From Paramacrobiotus metropolitanus (lineage: Eukaryota > Tardigrada > Eutardigrada > Parachela > Macrobiotidae), in assembly GCF_019649055.1 (NCBI RefSeq), contig NW_026570280.1:434001-498000 (forward strand): 64,000 nucleotides of DNA, in the 5' to 3' direction. Below are positions 32,280-42,890 of the stretch, in pieces. The notes beneath the pieces are model-generated. The model had not been told where the DNA came from and searched no databases. It worked only from the letters and a program-made list of their open reading frames with translations. The translations under genes were made by a program, and so were the position numbers. Numbering within the stretch: position 1 is the stretch's first letter; each line of letters opens with the position of its first letter.

Positions 32280-32640
32280 ACAGGATACAAAATTGCCAGG
32301 ATACACGACGGATACGGTAAGAATCCGTCGAGATATTGATGGCCATCCATAACACTTGAAAGAGGGAGGATACAATAAATGCAGGATGCATAAAGGGTAC
32401 TGTGAGAATACGGTACGCTACTGTAGCCGCTGGAACTGCTACGCATGCAAACATCAGCTGTTATTTTTCACGCATTCCGGTATTGGTAGTCTGGCATATT
32501 CTACCGTATTCTCACGGTACCCCGTACAGAGTATGCGTCTCCCATGAGTCCTGCCTTCTTCAGCATTGATGGCTAATGCAGCGTCGGTATGCTTGCGTAT
32601 CCGAACTGTATCCGCTGTGTAGCCAAGTATCCTCATACAC
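32280..32640. repeat. fold-back repeat with about 140-bp arms
   Basis: The plus-strand segment 32280-32420 and the reverse complement of 32495-32640 share GGATAC.C..CGGATAC and GTACCGTGAGAATACGGTA-like blocks. The centre is near 32455. No coding capacity. Confidence 0.55.
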
Positions 32641-32710
32641 CTTCAGGTTGTACTGCCAGAAAGACTTAAGACCTCATTACCTGAGGAAAAAAACAACGGA
32701 AAAGGCATAA

Positions 32711-32986
32711 TACCGTAATTATCGAATTTGAAGCCCCCCCAAAATACAAGCCCCCCCCCCGTAATTAGAGCCCACCCCTAAGGTCGTTTGAAAGTTATAA
32801 GCCCCCCCGAAATAGAGGCCCATGGGCTTGATTAAATACCGTAAACCCCATATTAAAAATGCCAAAAGCTGGTTTGAAAAATTGAAGCCCCCCCCTAAAT
32901 ACAAGCCCATGCCCGTAATTGGAGCCCACCCCGTGGGTCATTTGTAATATTTGTAACCCTGGGCTTCTAATTCGATAAATACGGTA
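32711..32986. mobile_element. MITE with TACCGTA-type terminal inverted repeats and C-rich core
   Basis: The left end TACCGTAATTATCGAATTTG and the right end (reverse complement) TACCGTATTTATCGAATTAG form inverted repeats of about 26 bp that continue into GAAGCCC. The core is a dimer of a CAAGCCC..GTAATT.GAGCCCACCCC unit with runs of 7-10 C. The element is 276 bp with no ORF. Similar TACCGTA-ended elements are known in other animals; the superfamily is not assigned here. Confidence 0.7.
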
Positions 32987-33148
32987 ACATAGTATTAGTA
33001 CATGGAGATTACTTATATCATAACGCAGATGGAATTACTGCCAAATAATGCAACTGGCATCGCCGAATATCCAGAAATTATATGACACTGTGAGGAGAGA
33101 AGCGACTCACGTACAGCGACACAATCTTTCAAAGAATTTCAACGTAGT

Positions 33149-33220
33149 GCGCCGTGATGCAGTGGTACTGCCTACGCGGATCTAACGACGTAGCCGGGGT
33201 TCGATTCCCCCATCGGCGCC
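33149..33220 (+). tRNA. tRNA-like sequence, probably a pseudogene or tRNA-derived element
   Basis: About 72 bases with a GCGCCG/CGGCGC acceptor stem, a GCAG/CTGC D-like stem, a CTACG/CGTAG anticodon-like stem, a GGGG-TTCGATT-CCCC T arm, and TTTTT directly after (33221-33225) as a Pol III terminator. The B box GGTTCGATTCC is perfect; the A box (TGATGCAGTGG) is imperfect. The anticodon loop is 12 bases rather than 7, there is almost no variable loop, and acceptor pair 7-66 is T-T. These defects argue against a working tRNA, and no anticodon is assigned. Confidence 0.4.
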
Positions 33221-33564
33221 TTTTTCAGCCGTTTCTCGGTTTCCTCGATTGCGCCCTGCTGATAACATTGTGTAACCCAGTAAACCCGGAATTGCAATTC
33301 CGGAATTCCGGCGGAGACAAAGTATACTAAAGTCAATGCGAAGACAAACACTTCTCCTTGGCGGTACTTAGCTTTGCGTCTCAGAAACACCGCAATTTCA
33401 TGGAGGTTGTAACATGATGCGAGTATCCAGATTAGAGCCGCTCCGACGAGCCACAAAACATTTCCCGGTGACCGAAAGACATGCGCAGTGGATGGTTGGA
33501 CAGTAACATTGTGTAATGCGTCCGATCTGTTGGACGAGTCGATTTCATTTATGGAAGACAGCAT
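33172..33564 (-). CDS. hypothetical two-TM membrane protein fragment
   Basis: From the ATG at 33564 this frame codes about 130 residues with two hydrophobic helices, GNVLWLVGAALIWILASCYN and EVFVFALTLVYFVSAGIPEL, separated by a basic loop (FLRRKAKYRQG). An Asn-rich N-terminal part has a potential NVT glycosylation site. The frame stays open upstream of the ATG, so this may be an exon of a larger gene. Its C-terminal 16 codons run antisense through the tRNA-like sequence, which suggests the true end was lost or replaced by insertion. I do not recognise the family. Confidence 0.35.
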   Translation of the reverse strand: MLSSINEIDSSNRSDALHNVTVQPSTAHVFRSPGNVLWLVGAALIWILASCYNLHEIAVFLRRKAKYRQGEVFVFALTLVYFVSAGIPELQFRVYWVTQCYQQGAIEETEKRLKKAPMGESNPGYVVRSA

Positions 33565-33606
33565 ATTGTTTAGAGCTGACTCACAAAGTGATATTCTAAC
33601 TGACAA

Positions 33607-34154
33607 AAGGCAGTCGCTTTGCTGGGTTCGGATACCGCATACTACAGACTGCTTGCCGAGTGAACTTTCAGCCTAAAATCGTCTCTTTAATTATTCGAAA
33701 CTGGTTAATCATGTACCCACGCTATGCGTGTAAACCGTTAGATGTGGACGCTGTTCATAAGTGTAATTTCTGTGAATGTTTCATGTTTTGCATTACAGCA
33801 TGACAAACAAGAAGGCTTCCACGAAATCTGTGAATAAATAAATAGTTTCCGGCGGCAGACTGCATGGGTAAACGGAAAGATTATAGTGCGGACTGCAAAT
33901 TATTGGTCCCGTAGGACGTAGGTAATCAACATTTCTGGTAACACAAGATTTTGCAGAGGCTGCCCCTAACAAAGCGCGGAGGTGTCTTCATGCCCTTTCA
34001 CATGCGTAAGCATAACATCACAAACGAAACGCCCCTTTATATTTTCCATGATGCAGTTTATTAAATTTTGCGCTCAGTAACGTAGCAATTTTACCGACGC
34101 GACCTTTAGGTATCGTCAGGCGTAGGCGTTGTATAGATCTCCGCCAAAATTGCT
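33607..34154. other. intergenic, nothing recognised
   Basis: Spacer downstream of the GPCR; no coding or repeat signal seen. Confidence 0.4.
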
Positions 34155-35135
34155 TCAGCAGCGCTTTTTGCACCTTAAGCACAGCTCACGTAAATTTTTG
34201 CGAAACAACGGAAAGAAAGCCAGATAATAGAAGAACGGCGCTATGTCCTTCATACACTCGAAGGAAATGTACAGCAGCATGGTCGCAGCTCCCAACAGTC
34301 CGTTCGTCGCACCATAGTACCATATCAGCCGGGCCGCTGATTGGCAGACCATGTTCGTGATAACCACCGCTGATCCGGCCGTAGCGCTGCGTATGACGCT
34401 GACCACAAACTGCTGTTTTTCTTGCTCGCTTTTCGCGTGACGCACACTGCGGCGCTGATCCCGGTGGCGGCGTACTTTCATCCGCAGTGCTATCCAACAA
34501 GTCCGACACTGCGGCAACATTATGAAGAAGAGCGTTGCGAAAAACTGTACACTATAAAAAGTGATCCATGTTTTATCCTTCAGCACCATCTGCCCGACAT
34601 CACTGCACGTAGCAATTAATACCGTCTGGCCGAGAAATCCGAAAAACAGCGCATAGAATAAACACACACCGATCCAGAAGAACACGATGGGAAACATAAT
34701 CCACAGTGGGTTGATCGTGCGCCGGTAAATCAGTGGATATTCCACAGACATCCAACGGTCGATGCTGATCAGCATGACCGTGAGGTTGATCAGCGGTGCA
34801 AACGTCGCCCGGATGGCCACACCCAGCCGTGTTATAATAGTATAGCGCATACTGTTGTCGATGGTCCGGTTCAGGGATCCGCCGAAGCTGCCCACGCTGC
34901 ATAACAATTCCGCTGCTGACAATGCGACATGGAAGAAGAGAAAGGGCTCTTTTTGTTTCCAACGGTAGAACACTAACAAATTCACCGAGCTGGTTATCGT
35001 GGTGAGAAAATTGAAGACCAAGTACTGGGTCATTAAAGCGCGAAAGTTGGGAGAAACTGCCCACGTTAGACACGCGCCCGTGTTGGTGATGTTGGACAAG
35101 TTATACATGGTTCGTTTAGGCGGCAAACAAGGCAT
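34155..35135 (-). CDS. rhodopsin-type seven-transmembrane GPCR, intronless, orphan
   Basis: 326 residues in one exon. Seven hydrophobic segments sit near residues 37-57, 65-88, 103-125, 143-166, 190-213, 245-268 and 280-312. The end of helix III reads LISIDRWMSVEYPLIYRR, a DRW variant of the class A DRY motif, followed by the usual P-L-x-Y in loop 2. Helix VII ends DIAPFFYYLAFFPLFRK in place of a textbook NPxxY. The N-terminus has two potential N-glycosylation sites (NLS, NIT). Intracellular loop 3 is basic (KVRRHRDQRRSVRH). The C-tail is short and Cys/Lys-rich. Ligand is unknown; a chemosensory or peptide role would be guesswork. The start is the ATG at 35135; the ATG at 35108 would drop 9 residues. 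Confidence 0.82.
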   Translation of the reverse strand: MPCLPPKRTMYNLSNITNTGACLTWAVSPNFRALMTQYLVFNFLTTITSSVNLLVFYRWKQKEPFLFFHVALSAAELLCSVGSFGGSLNRTIDNSMRYTIITRLGVAIRATFAPLINLTVMLISIDRWMSVEYPLIYRRTINPLWIMFPIVFFWIGVCLFYALFFGFLGQTVLIATCSDVGQMVLKDKTWITFYSVQFFATLFFIMLPQCRTCWIALRMKVRRHRDQRRSVRHAKSEQEKQQFVVSVIRSATAGSAVVITNMVCQSAARLIWYYGATNGLLGAATMLLYISFECMKDIAPFFYYLAFFPLFRKNLRELCLRCKKRC

Positions 35136-37985
35136 CCAGTTTTCTGATTACAATGAAAAATGTTCCGCAATTTGACACGACAAAGGAGATATATACTGTT
35201 CGGCTGCTTTCCATTTTACGCAAAACAAGGCAAATACTATAGATCGAGATCGTTTTAATCCGAAATGTCTGAAAGAGAAATTGCTAGAATGAATTTTACG
35301 GAAGCTATTGCTGGGAGGCTTTGTACCGACTTCCGCTTATGCGGAAATTTGCACATCATCCATTCGTGTAAACACGAGCGGATACTTGAGTGAATGGCGC
35401 TTTCTTTCTTAAGCACTTCCGAGTAATCGTAATTTGCGGGGTGTGCATCCCAGCTGTTTTATGTTATGTAAGGTAAACTAATCAACAAATAGCAAATTTT
35501 TCATGAACATCGGTAATTTCTTGGAATCAGGAAGAATAATTTCTTGGAATTTCTTGCGCGCCCTTGGCTCACTGTAAGATATTAATTTAAGACGCACTTT
35601 GTGAACTGGTGTGGTTAACGGCTGCAAAAGTGATGATTCCCGATACTTTCTGATTACTTTCGATTACTCGCACATTGTTAGTCCTAAATCAGTTGGCATT
35701 ATCGGTGTCATTTGCTGATATTTTTAATCATCCGGCAGAAAATTGCTCTCTTCCCATCCGCGTTTGCGCAGTTCTTCGAAAATATATCACGAAGTCATCT
35801 GCGGCGTTCACACGCAGAATAACCTTCATGGGCGGCTAGTTCCTTCTCATCATGCTGTTACTGATATGCAGTATGAGTGGCAAGAGAATAATGTATTCTT
35901 TGTTGACTGACACGAGAATTCTGGTACATTATATACTGCATGTTTCAACAATACAAAACAGGAAAGCACTTTTTGCGAGGTTGCACTCTCGAGAGATTGT
36001 ACCAGTTAGGACACGCAGATTATATGCGCATCACAGGCTAACCATTGTACCAGTATCATGCTGCATATCTTACCTCGTATATATATCAATCATATCTTAC
36101 CTCGTATATATATATATCATTTACTGTTTAAATTTTCAATCATTTTAATTAGTTTCTACCAGCGCAAGCTTATTGTTATGTGAACTGGCCATTGCCGAAT
36201 TAAAACATTTTATATATCAAGGGGCGTCAACTAAGACTGCGCTCAGATTTATTTCTGTTTGGTCTGTTAGCGAATTCTACATAAATTGACCACGGATTTT
36301 CGCATACTTCGCAGTTGTTTGGCAAATAACAAGCACAGAAAAACGATTGATATCGCAGGCTATTTGGTCGACGCCATCTCTATCTGGCCGACATACGTGA
36401 AGGATCATGGCGCAAAATAAACTCTCGAACCGCCATTATTACTCACATTTAATTGCGGTGAACCAGAAGATTTTTTGGTGGACGGACTGCGATCAGTTTG
36501 TTACATTGGATCTCTCTGCTAGTACTGGCGTCGTTTCTTCAAAGAGTCTTCCTTTAAAAACTGGAGACAACGGTACGGAATCACATTGATTCTAGATCCC
36601 TTACACAAACTCATCCGCGAATAAAAAGCAGGAGCACCGCAATGGCTACAAGTAGGAGTAATTTCTTAACATCGTATCGAAAGAGTGTGTATTGTACGTA
36701 TCTGTATGTACGTAGGTATTCCCGAAAACTGCAATGCATACCCTTACGAATATCCCGCTTACGCCATTTGCAGAGCGTCTCCCTTTTGCTCACGCAGCAG
36801 CGAAATATGGGCGAGCTTGACCGGCACTGAAAAAATGCTGGGACGGGTAGTCGGCACCTTACCTATGGATTTGTACGACATTCGAAGCGAAATTTATTCC
36901 AGCGCCAATGATCATCATTACTCGTTGGACTTTTTTAGTGAATGGGATGCTAACTGAATGTTCATTCGGATGACAATGCTCCAAATTTGTTTTGATAAAA
37001 TCCTTGCTGAAGTTTTCAATATCACATTCTACTGGTATTTGGTCTTTCCCGGGAAAAACGTCAGAAAATTCTGATTTTTTGTGGAAAGGTATTCATTCGC
37101 AAAGGCTCAAAGGGCGGGGCTAACCAAAATATAAATAAGCACATGAAGAATTACCATCATGTAATCGGTAGACCGTGTACGGTGGTGCCGTATACGATTT
37201 TCCTTCTTTGCTACCTCTAGCGCACGCTACACTTCGGGATTTCCGGCGCCGATAACCCTGCCGTTGAGCGTATACAACCAGGAATCAGCCGCATCGTATT
37301 GCGTTAAGCCAGGAGTACCGTCCGTTACCGTTGACAAGCAACTAGCGGAAGCGATTTGCTGTCACTCTATCGAGCATTCATCGTTCGACACTATAATAAG
37401 GCGCAATATGCTGGTTTAGAAACGGTTAAAATGGGCCTGTTTCAAGTCATCCGAAAGCTTGTGCTGAATTTCCACGACCGCGATCGGTAATCTTTCGTAG
37501 AGCACTGGAGAACATTAACCTAACTGGGCACATCTTGGTTGGCTGGGTTATTGGGCACACCCCGAGGCATTGCGTCAACTCCGTTTATCCCATTAGGTGC
37601 AACGCTCGCTCACCGCAAACGGCAGACCGTTTTCGCTCAACACGTGAAACGAGGCAGCTTGCTGCAGGGAATATGTATTCGGCATGTCAGCACAAATCTC
37701 CCAGATGATCTATCTGAGATTTACCACATCAAAGCACGCTGAAGCGACGAACAGCAGATAGTCGCAGTTGTCAGTAATTTCGGTCCTTTCGGATCCGAAT
37801 TTTAGCACTATCATCACATGGCGTGGAACAGGTGCTATCCGTTATTGATTTGCGTGTGCAATGTATCCGGTTAGGAGCATCTTTCTGAGTAGCAGTAAGC
37901 TAATTCCGTGAAAAGGCATTACCGCGTACCTAGACGATGCGATACATGAATAACCATCATCGGCGAAGAAAATGCAATGGAAACT
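35136..37985. other. intergenic, nothing firmly recognised
   Basis: No gene could be supported. Short ORFs (35852-36148, 36685-36957) lack recognisable motifs. Some stretches are (TA)n-rich (36080-36115). Confidence 0.4.
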
Positions 37986-37989
37986 GTAG

Positions 37990-38130
37990 CACTGGAAGTA
38001 ATGCAAATGCATTATGGGAAGTGGGCCGGTGCGTGGTACCAAATTTATGTACATGTGCTAAAAATTTCGCTTTCGCGCACTCCAAAACACTTTTTTGCAT
38101 TGTTTTATGACATTCTATAGCCAAAGGATT
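37990..38130 (-). repeat. dispersed copy of the satellite-founder repeat
   Basis: Reverse complement matches the unit of the 42826-46040 array and its left flank: GAATCCTTTGGCTA, then GCAAAAAAGTGTTTTGGAGT, GCGCGAAAGCGAAA and AAATTTGGTACCA. It is closest to the divergent last unit of the array (about 45960-46025). Confidence 0.7.
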
Positions 38131-38966
38131 CACCGGACGACTTAGCGTATGTGTGTACATGTTTTCCTTGTTTGGTACCAACTACCAAGGAAAGCAAATT
38201 TCGTACGCATTTTGCAATAAGAGGAACCAAACTATGAAGAATGCGACAAAGGTCACAGATTTCCTTTACCACACTGTATTACTGCAGTGTCAATTTTAAA
38301 ATTAGCAGTTGCTAGGCACTTACAAAATACACTGAAACGGGTCGGTAGAGAGCAGTGCTCTACCGCTTCACCCGCTCTCGGACAGATGCTAGTTGTTTTC
38401 TGTTGTTTTTTGTCGTACTGTTTTTTTTTATCGACCAGGTTCCTCGTCTGGTAATTTTTTTAGTTGCTAGACTTTGTTGTCTGACTCACGTAAAGTCTGC
38501 TGCGTCGTCGCCTTCACGGCTGGCAATACGGTGTATGGACTAAATGCGTTGTTTGCGGCCTGTTTGTTCAGTATCTTTTAAAAGTTCCGTTGACAGCGTC
38601 AAACCGGGTTGATCAACTTCGCTGTTTCACAGAAACCACATGGCCTTTTGACATTTGCTTCATTCAGTTTTTATTTGCGCACCAATTCGCAGACATCGAG
38701 CTGATGAGCTGATGCAGCGAAGGAAACGTGCTCAGCATTTTTCGGGATTATACAAGGGCAATTTAAATTGGACTTAACTATTTTGCTTAACTGGAATTAC
38801 ACGTACTTCGAAAAAATTGTTATTTTAAACTTGAATAATGTTTCGTTTTAAATCGACTTAAAGCTGAATTCCATGTTAACTATTTTCCATCTATAAATTA
38901 AACTAAATTAACCTAAGTTGCCTTCCTCTCAAATAGGAGCTTCTGACGACAAACGCCGACATCGAG
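38131..38966. other. intergenic, nothing recognised
   Basis: No coding or repeat structure seen. Confidence 0.4.
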
Positions 38967-40306
38967 ATGGAATGGCGTTTGAAAAGAGGAAGGACCTTCA
39001 CTGACGACTTCTGGCAGCTACCTCTAAAGAAAGTGCCGATCGGTTCTGATTTTGCAGGCGTCACGCAAAGTCTGTCCCTCTTATCTTCAGATATCCTCCG
39101 ATGCATCTTCCAAACAACGGATACAATCCAACGCACAAGGATGAGCCGGGTCTGCGGATTGGAACGCGATAATCAATCAGCCCGTTCATTTCCCAGAGCT
39201 ACGGATGAACATTAAACTCTTCCAAAACCCCGCCTACATCACTGGTTCCGCGATCGTGCATTGCATGACGACATCCACCTCGCATGTGGTCCTTGTTCAG
39301 GCCGAAAAGGCACACATGGAGCCCGCCTTATCGGACTGTCTGTGCCTCCTGGAGGCGGTGTACGCTCAGTTGCCGCAGCAACCGACTAAGAAACTGCAGG
39401 TGTATTGCTATCAGGGCGTATGGGACCTCGGAGGCTGCGGCAATATGCACCAGGAAGTGCTGAGACTGAGCAACGTGCTGCGACAATGTGCATCGGCTGT
39501 GGCGAGGGTTGTGTGGAAAAGCTGCCGTTTGGTGGGACTGGGTCAACGCCTCGACGAGCCGACGCTCAGAGCCGACCGGATCGAGTTAGGCCAGGACTGT
39601 ACGCGCATGGTGGAGGCCTGTATGGGCTGTTGGAAAGGCAGTTGCCGGTCCATGCGAGCGGCATGCCCACGGTGGCGAAATGGATCAGAGAGTGCGCCAA
39701 CGCCGATTACTACACATTCGGACTGCATGTCCTTTATACGGTAAGAACAACTTAGTCAAAGAGACAGTTTTCCCTTTTTCCGTCGATCCAGACTAATAAG
39801 CTAAATACTATTCACTCTGATCACGGAATTGAGAACCGTTAACTTTTTAGGCTTCTCTCCAACGACAAAATTGTTCGTCTAGTAGGTTTTACTTGCGTAC
39901 GCTTAGTACTTACGGAAAAACTCACTTGATTGCGCCATAAACAGTAACATGCAGCGAAAAGAGAAAATTGCCGTAGATGGTACTCCATGTAACGCTAAAC
40001 GCTGTCGGCATTTACTTATATTAGTTATTATTCCTACCCTAGGTATTGGTAGCGTACGAGAAAGACCGGGCCACTTCGCCCTATCGGAATAAGCGGCACT
40101 GGACGCAACAAGAGCTGCGTTGTCTCGATCCGCAAGCGCTGACTACCCTGACACTGTGCGCGTTGATCAGGGAAATGGAATGGTTTAAACGGTACGATGG
40201 ATATCACCAGACCAGAGCCAAATTGCTGAAACGTTCATGCATCTGCCATAATGCATCTGCCATTCTCCCCGTAGTGGACGTTTATACCGCTTCCAAGAAA
40301 ATCTAG
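38967..40306 (+). pseudogene. F-box-like protein gene with frameshifts
   Basis: The first frame contains an F-box-like stretch, LSLLSSDILRCIFQTTDTIQ followed by RTRMSRVCG (about 39070-39150). At about 39150 the reading moves by one frame; in the new frame it continues as LWNAIINQPVHFPELRMNIK, the expected continuation of the F-box C-terminal helix. Coding-like sequence goes on (DCLCLLEAVYAQLPQQPTKK) to ACMG near 39622, where another shift leads to LLERQLPVHASGMPTVAKWI. A GTAAGA donor at 39741 and a CCCTAG acceptor give a last exon 40043-40306 (VLVAYEKDRATSPY...). F-box proteins recruit substrates to SCF ubiquitin ligases. The frame breaks indicate a pseudogene, or assembly errors in a real gene. 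Confidence 0.55.
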
Positions 40307-40559
40307 CCGTTTCCCGTGCTTATTTCGTTTTTAATGCGATAAATTCTTGTTTATCTTTTGCATGGTTATTACTTATATGATACAAGTTCTTTAAGAAACT
40401 GGGTTCTCGTTACGCATATTCATTTTAATCATCCCCACTAGCATTTTCTCTGATAATGATTCATTATCAAGTAAATCATGTTTTCTTTGCTGAATAATAT
40501 TATGGAATGCTCGGTAACTACTTACCAGATAACGATTTGATGACCCCTTACATCTATAT

Positions 40560-41510
40560 CGTGCCTCAATCGCACCCGGACATTTGGGAGTGTGACATTT
40601 TGTCGCAATTAAATTCGACGCACGACTTTTCGCCGCGAAGAAATTTCGCCGCGGGACATTTTGACGCAAGGACACTTCGGTTTGGGACAACTTGCTTTGA
40701 GACATTTTAACTTTGTGACTTTTTGACGCAAGACGTCTGGTCGCGGACACTTTTCCGAAAAAGAATTCGACCCGCTTAATTTTCTGGTTTCTTGGAAGCT
40801 TTTCTTAGGTTTTAAGGTTTTCTTAGGTTTTTAGGTTTTCTTAGGTTTCTTAGTTTTCTTAGGTTTCATAAGGTTCTTAGGTTTCTTAGGTTTCTTAGTT
40901 TTCTTAGGTTTCTTAAGGTTCTTAAGGTTCTTAAGGTTCTTAGGTTTCTTAGGTTTTTAGGTTTTAGGTTTTCTTAGGTTTCTTAGGTTTCTTAGGTTTC
41001 TTAGGTTTCTTAGGTTTCTTAAGGTTTCTTAGGTTTCTTAAGGTTTCTTAAGGTTCTTAAGGTTGTTAAGGTTCTTAGGTTTCTTAGGTTTTTAGGTTTT
41101 AGGTTTTCTTAGGTTTCTTAGGTTTCTTAGGTTTCTTAGGTTTCTAAGGTTTCTTAGGTTTCTTAGGTTTCTCGGGGTTCTTGGTTTTCTTAGGTTTCTG
41201 AAGTTTCTTAGGTTTTCTGCTTCTGTGTTCCTGAATTGTTTTTTTATGTTCCTCGACGGTTTCAGTTGGCCTGAAAGAGAGTATGTCTTCTAAAGAGGAC
41301 TTCTTTGTCGAAACAGCCTCGCTGGGAAATGTATTGGCGTCTAAGCGGCCTGGCGACGAAATGTCTCGAGGCGTGTTGCCCAGCTGACTAAATGTCTCGC
41401 GACGAAACATCGCGAGGCGGGATGACCTTGTGGCAAAATGTCTGCAACTAAAAGTCCTGCGACGAGTTGTCGGCGGCGAAATGTCGCGGTGCCATATCAA
41501 TCCCGATTTA
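40560..41510. mobile_element. fold-back element built from short GACATTT-type subrepeats
   Basis: The left part (40575-40750) holds tandem degenerate units such as GGGACATTTTGACGCAAG. The right part (41330-41505) holds inverse units such as GCGACGAAATGTCTCG and GGCAAAATGTCTGC. Together they form a long inverted repeat made of tandem subrepeats, the design of Drosophila FB-type elements. The centre is a TTAGGTTTC minisatellite. No transposase seen. Confidence 0.5.
40790..41215. repeat. 9-10 bp TTAGGTTTC minisatellite
   Basis: More than 40 imperfect tandem copies of CTTAGGTTT with variants CTTAAGGTT. It forms the middle of the fold-back element. Confidence 0.9.
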
Positions 41511-41640
41511 TTTGCGGTAACAATGCTGGTACAGTACACTTCCTGAAAAGATTAGATTTAGATAAGATCCGATAAATAAAATAACGATTATAAAAACCAG
41601 CCCAGGCTTAAGAGAAATCAGCAAGAACACTCATGCAATC

Positions 41641-42109
41641 TTATATCGCCTCGTGAAATATCGGTACGGGAAATACCTTGCCATATCTCGCCAGCTGTCT
41701 CGTACCTATCCCACTCGTACCTATCCCTTTATTGCCTCGGTGCCAAATGGAAGCGGTACGGCAAAACATCGCGGAGGCTGCGGTTATTTGCCAGGCCCTG
41801 TGGTGCGCGGAGCAGCACTGTGTCTGCACAAAGTCACTGTTCTTGTATCCCGCCAGTGCCGCCACGCAGCCACGGCAGTGCGGATCACCGTCTACGGGGT
41901 ATCGCTTCTGTCCCGGTTCGAGAGCTGTGCCATAAGCTAGAGCCAAACTCGTCGTTTATGGGGTTGGCATTGCTGCCTCTATTTGGAATGGATTCTGCGA
42001 TGAGGACGTACTTTGGGATGCCGGCCGGGATACTGAACTTGACTTCGTCACCACTGGCTCCTGAAAACGACAATAAGCCAGTCACACACAGCAACAAAAC
42101 GCCCAACAT
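41641..42109 (-). CDS. possible secreted Cys-containing propeptide
   Basis: A minus-strand ATG at 42109 opens a clear signal peptide, MLGVLLLCVTGLLSFSGASG. A second frame contains EPGQKR, a dibasic site, and then a cysteine-bearing segment, DGDPHCRGCVAALAG followed by DFVQTQCCSAHHRAW and AMFC. The two can be joined in phase 1 by a GTATCC donor (exon 42034-42109) and a CTCTAG acceptor (exon 41641-41936), giving 123 residues. The donor is weak, so a frameshift is an alternative. Signal peptide plus KR plus cysteines resembles the peptide genes at 24877 and 30271, but cysteine spacing differs and homology is not claimed. The C-terminus runs into GGTACGAGTGGGATA repeats. Confidence 0.4.
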
Positions 42110-42114
42110 TTGCC

Positions 42115-42890
42115 TTTTGGTACACCTCCGCGCGCTTAAACTTTTGGAATTTATTTCACCGAATAAATTCCCAACCGGATGTTGCGCGCACAAACGGTTT
42201 TCACGCCAATGTATAGAACTCACTTGGCTATAGAATGTCTTAAGGGATTTGGTCCGGTACATAGTACCAAATTCGGGCACATACACGGGGACTATTGCTG
42301 TCGCGTACTCCCAAACACTTTTTTGCATTGCTTTATGACATTTTGTAGCCGAAGGATTCGTATACATAGGCAAAAAACCGTGTGCTTTTAACATCAATTC
42401 AAAGGATATAGCAAATAAAATTCCAAAAGTTTAAACGCGGAGGTGTACCAAAAGTCTCGTTATGAACCGATGCTCTTAAAATTTTGCACGAAAACACACA
42501 TTACTATGAACATCGTTTTGGGACAGAACCAGCTTTCTAACATTTTTTTCCGATTTTAAAATGAATTTTAAAATTTTTGAAATTCGTTTTAAAATTTTAA
42601 AAATATGGTGGAAAGCTGGTTAAACGATCTTCATAGTAATGTGTGTTTTCGTGCAAAATTTGAAGAGCATCGGTTCATAATGAGACTTTTATTTTTTCCG
42701 CGTTTAAACTTTTGGAATTTTATTTCATTACTAACTCTGGAACCGGATGTTGCGCGCACAAACGGTTTTTTCGCGTATGTATACGAATCCTTTGGCTACA
42801 AAATATCATGAAGCAAAGCAAAAAAGTGTTTGGGAGTGCGCGACAGCGAAAGTTTCCGTGGATGTATATACATTTGGTGCTGTGTACCGG
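42115..42890. repeat. nested palindromic (fold-back) element
   Basis: The segment 42240-42570 is the approximate reverse complement of 42575-42890, centred near 42572 in a TTTTAAAA-rich spacer. Paired blocks include AATAAAATTCCAAAAGTTTA / TAAACTTTTGGAATTTTATT, ACACACATTACTATGA / TCATAGTAATGTGTGT, and the GAATCCTTTGGCTAC region. To the left, 42115-42240 repeats the plus-orientation arm again (GGATGTTGCGCGCACAAACG at 42177 and 42746). The right arm runs directly into the satellite. Confidence 0.8.

Noticed and set aside
40790-41215. Telomeric repeat tract
   Set aside because: TTAGGTTTC is interrupted by CTTAAGGTT variants, sits inside a fold-back element, and has unrelated DNA on both sides; no sign of a chromosome end.
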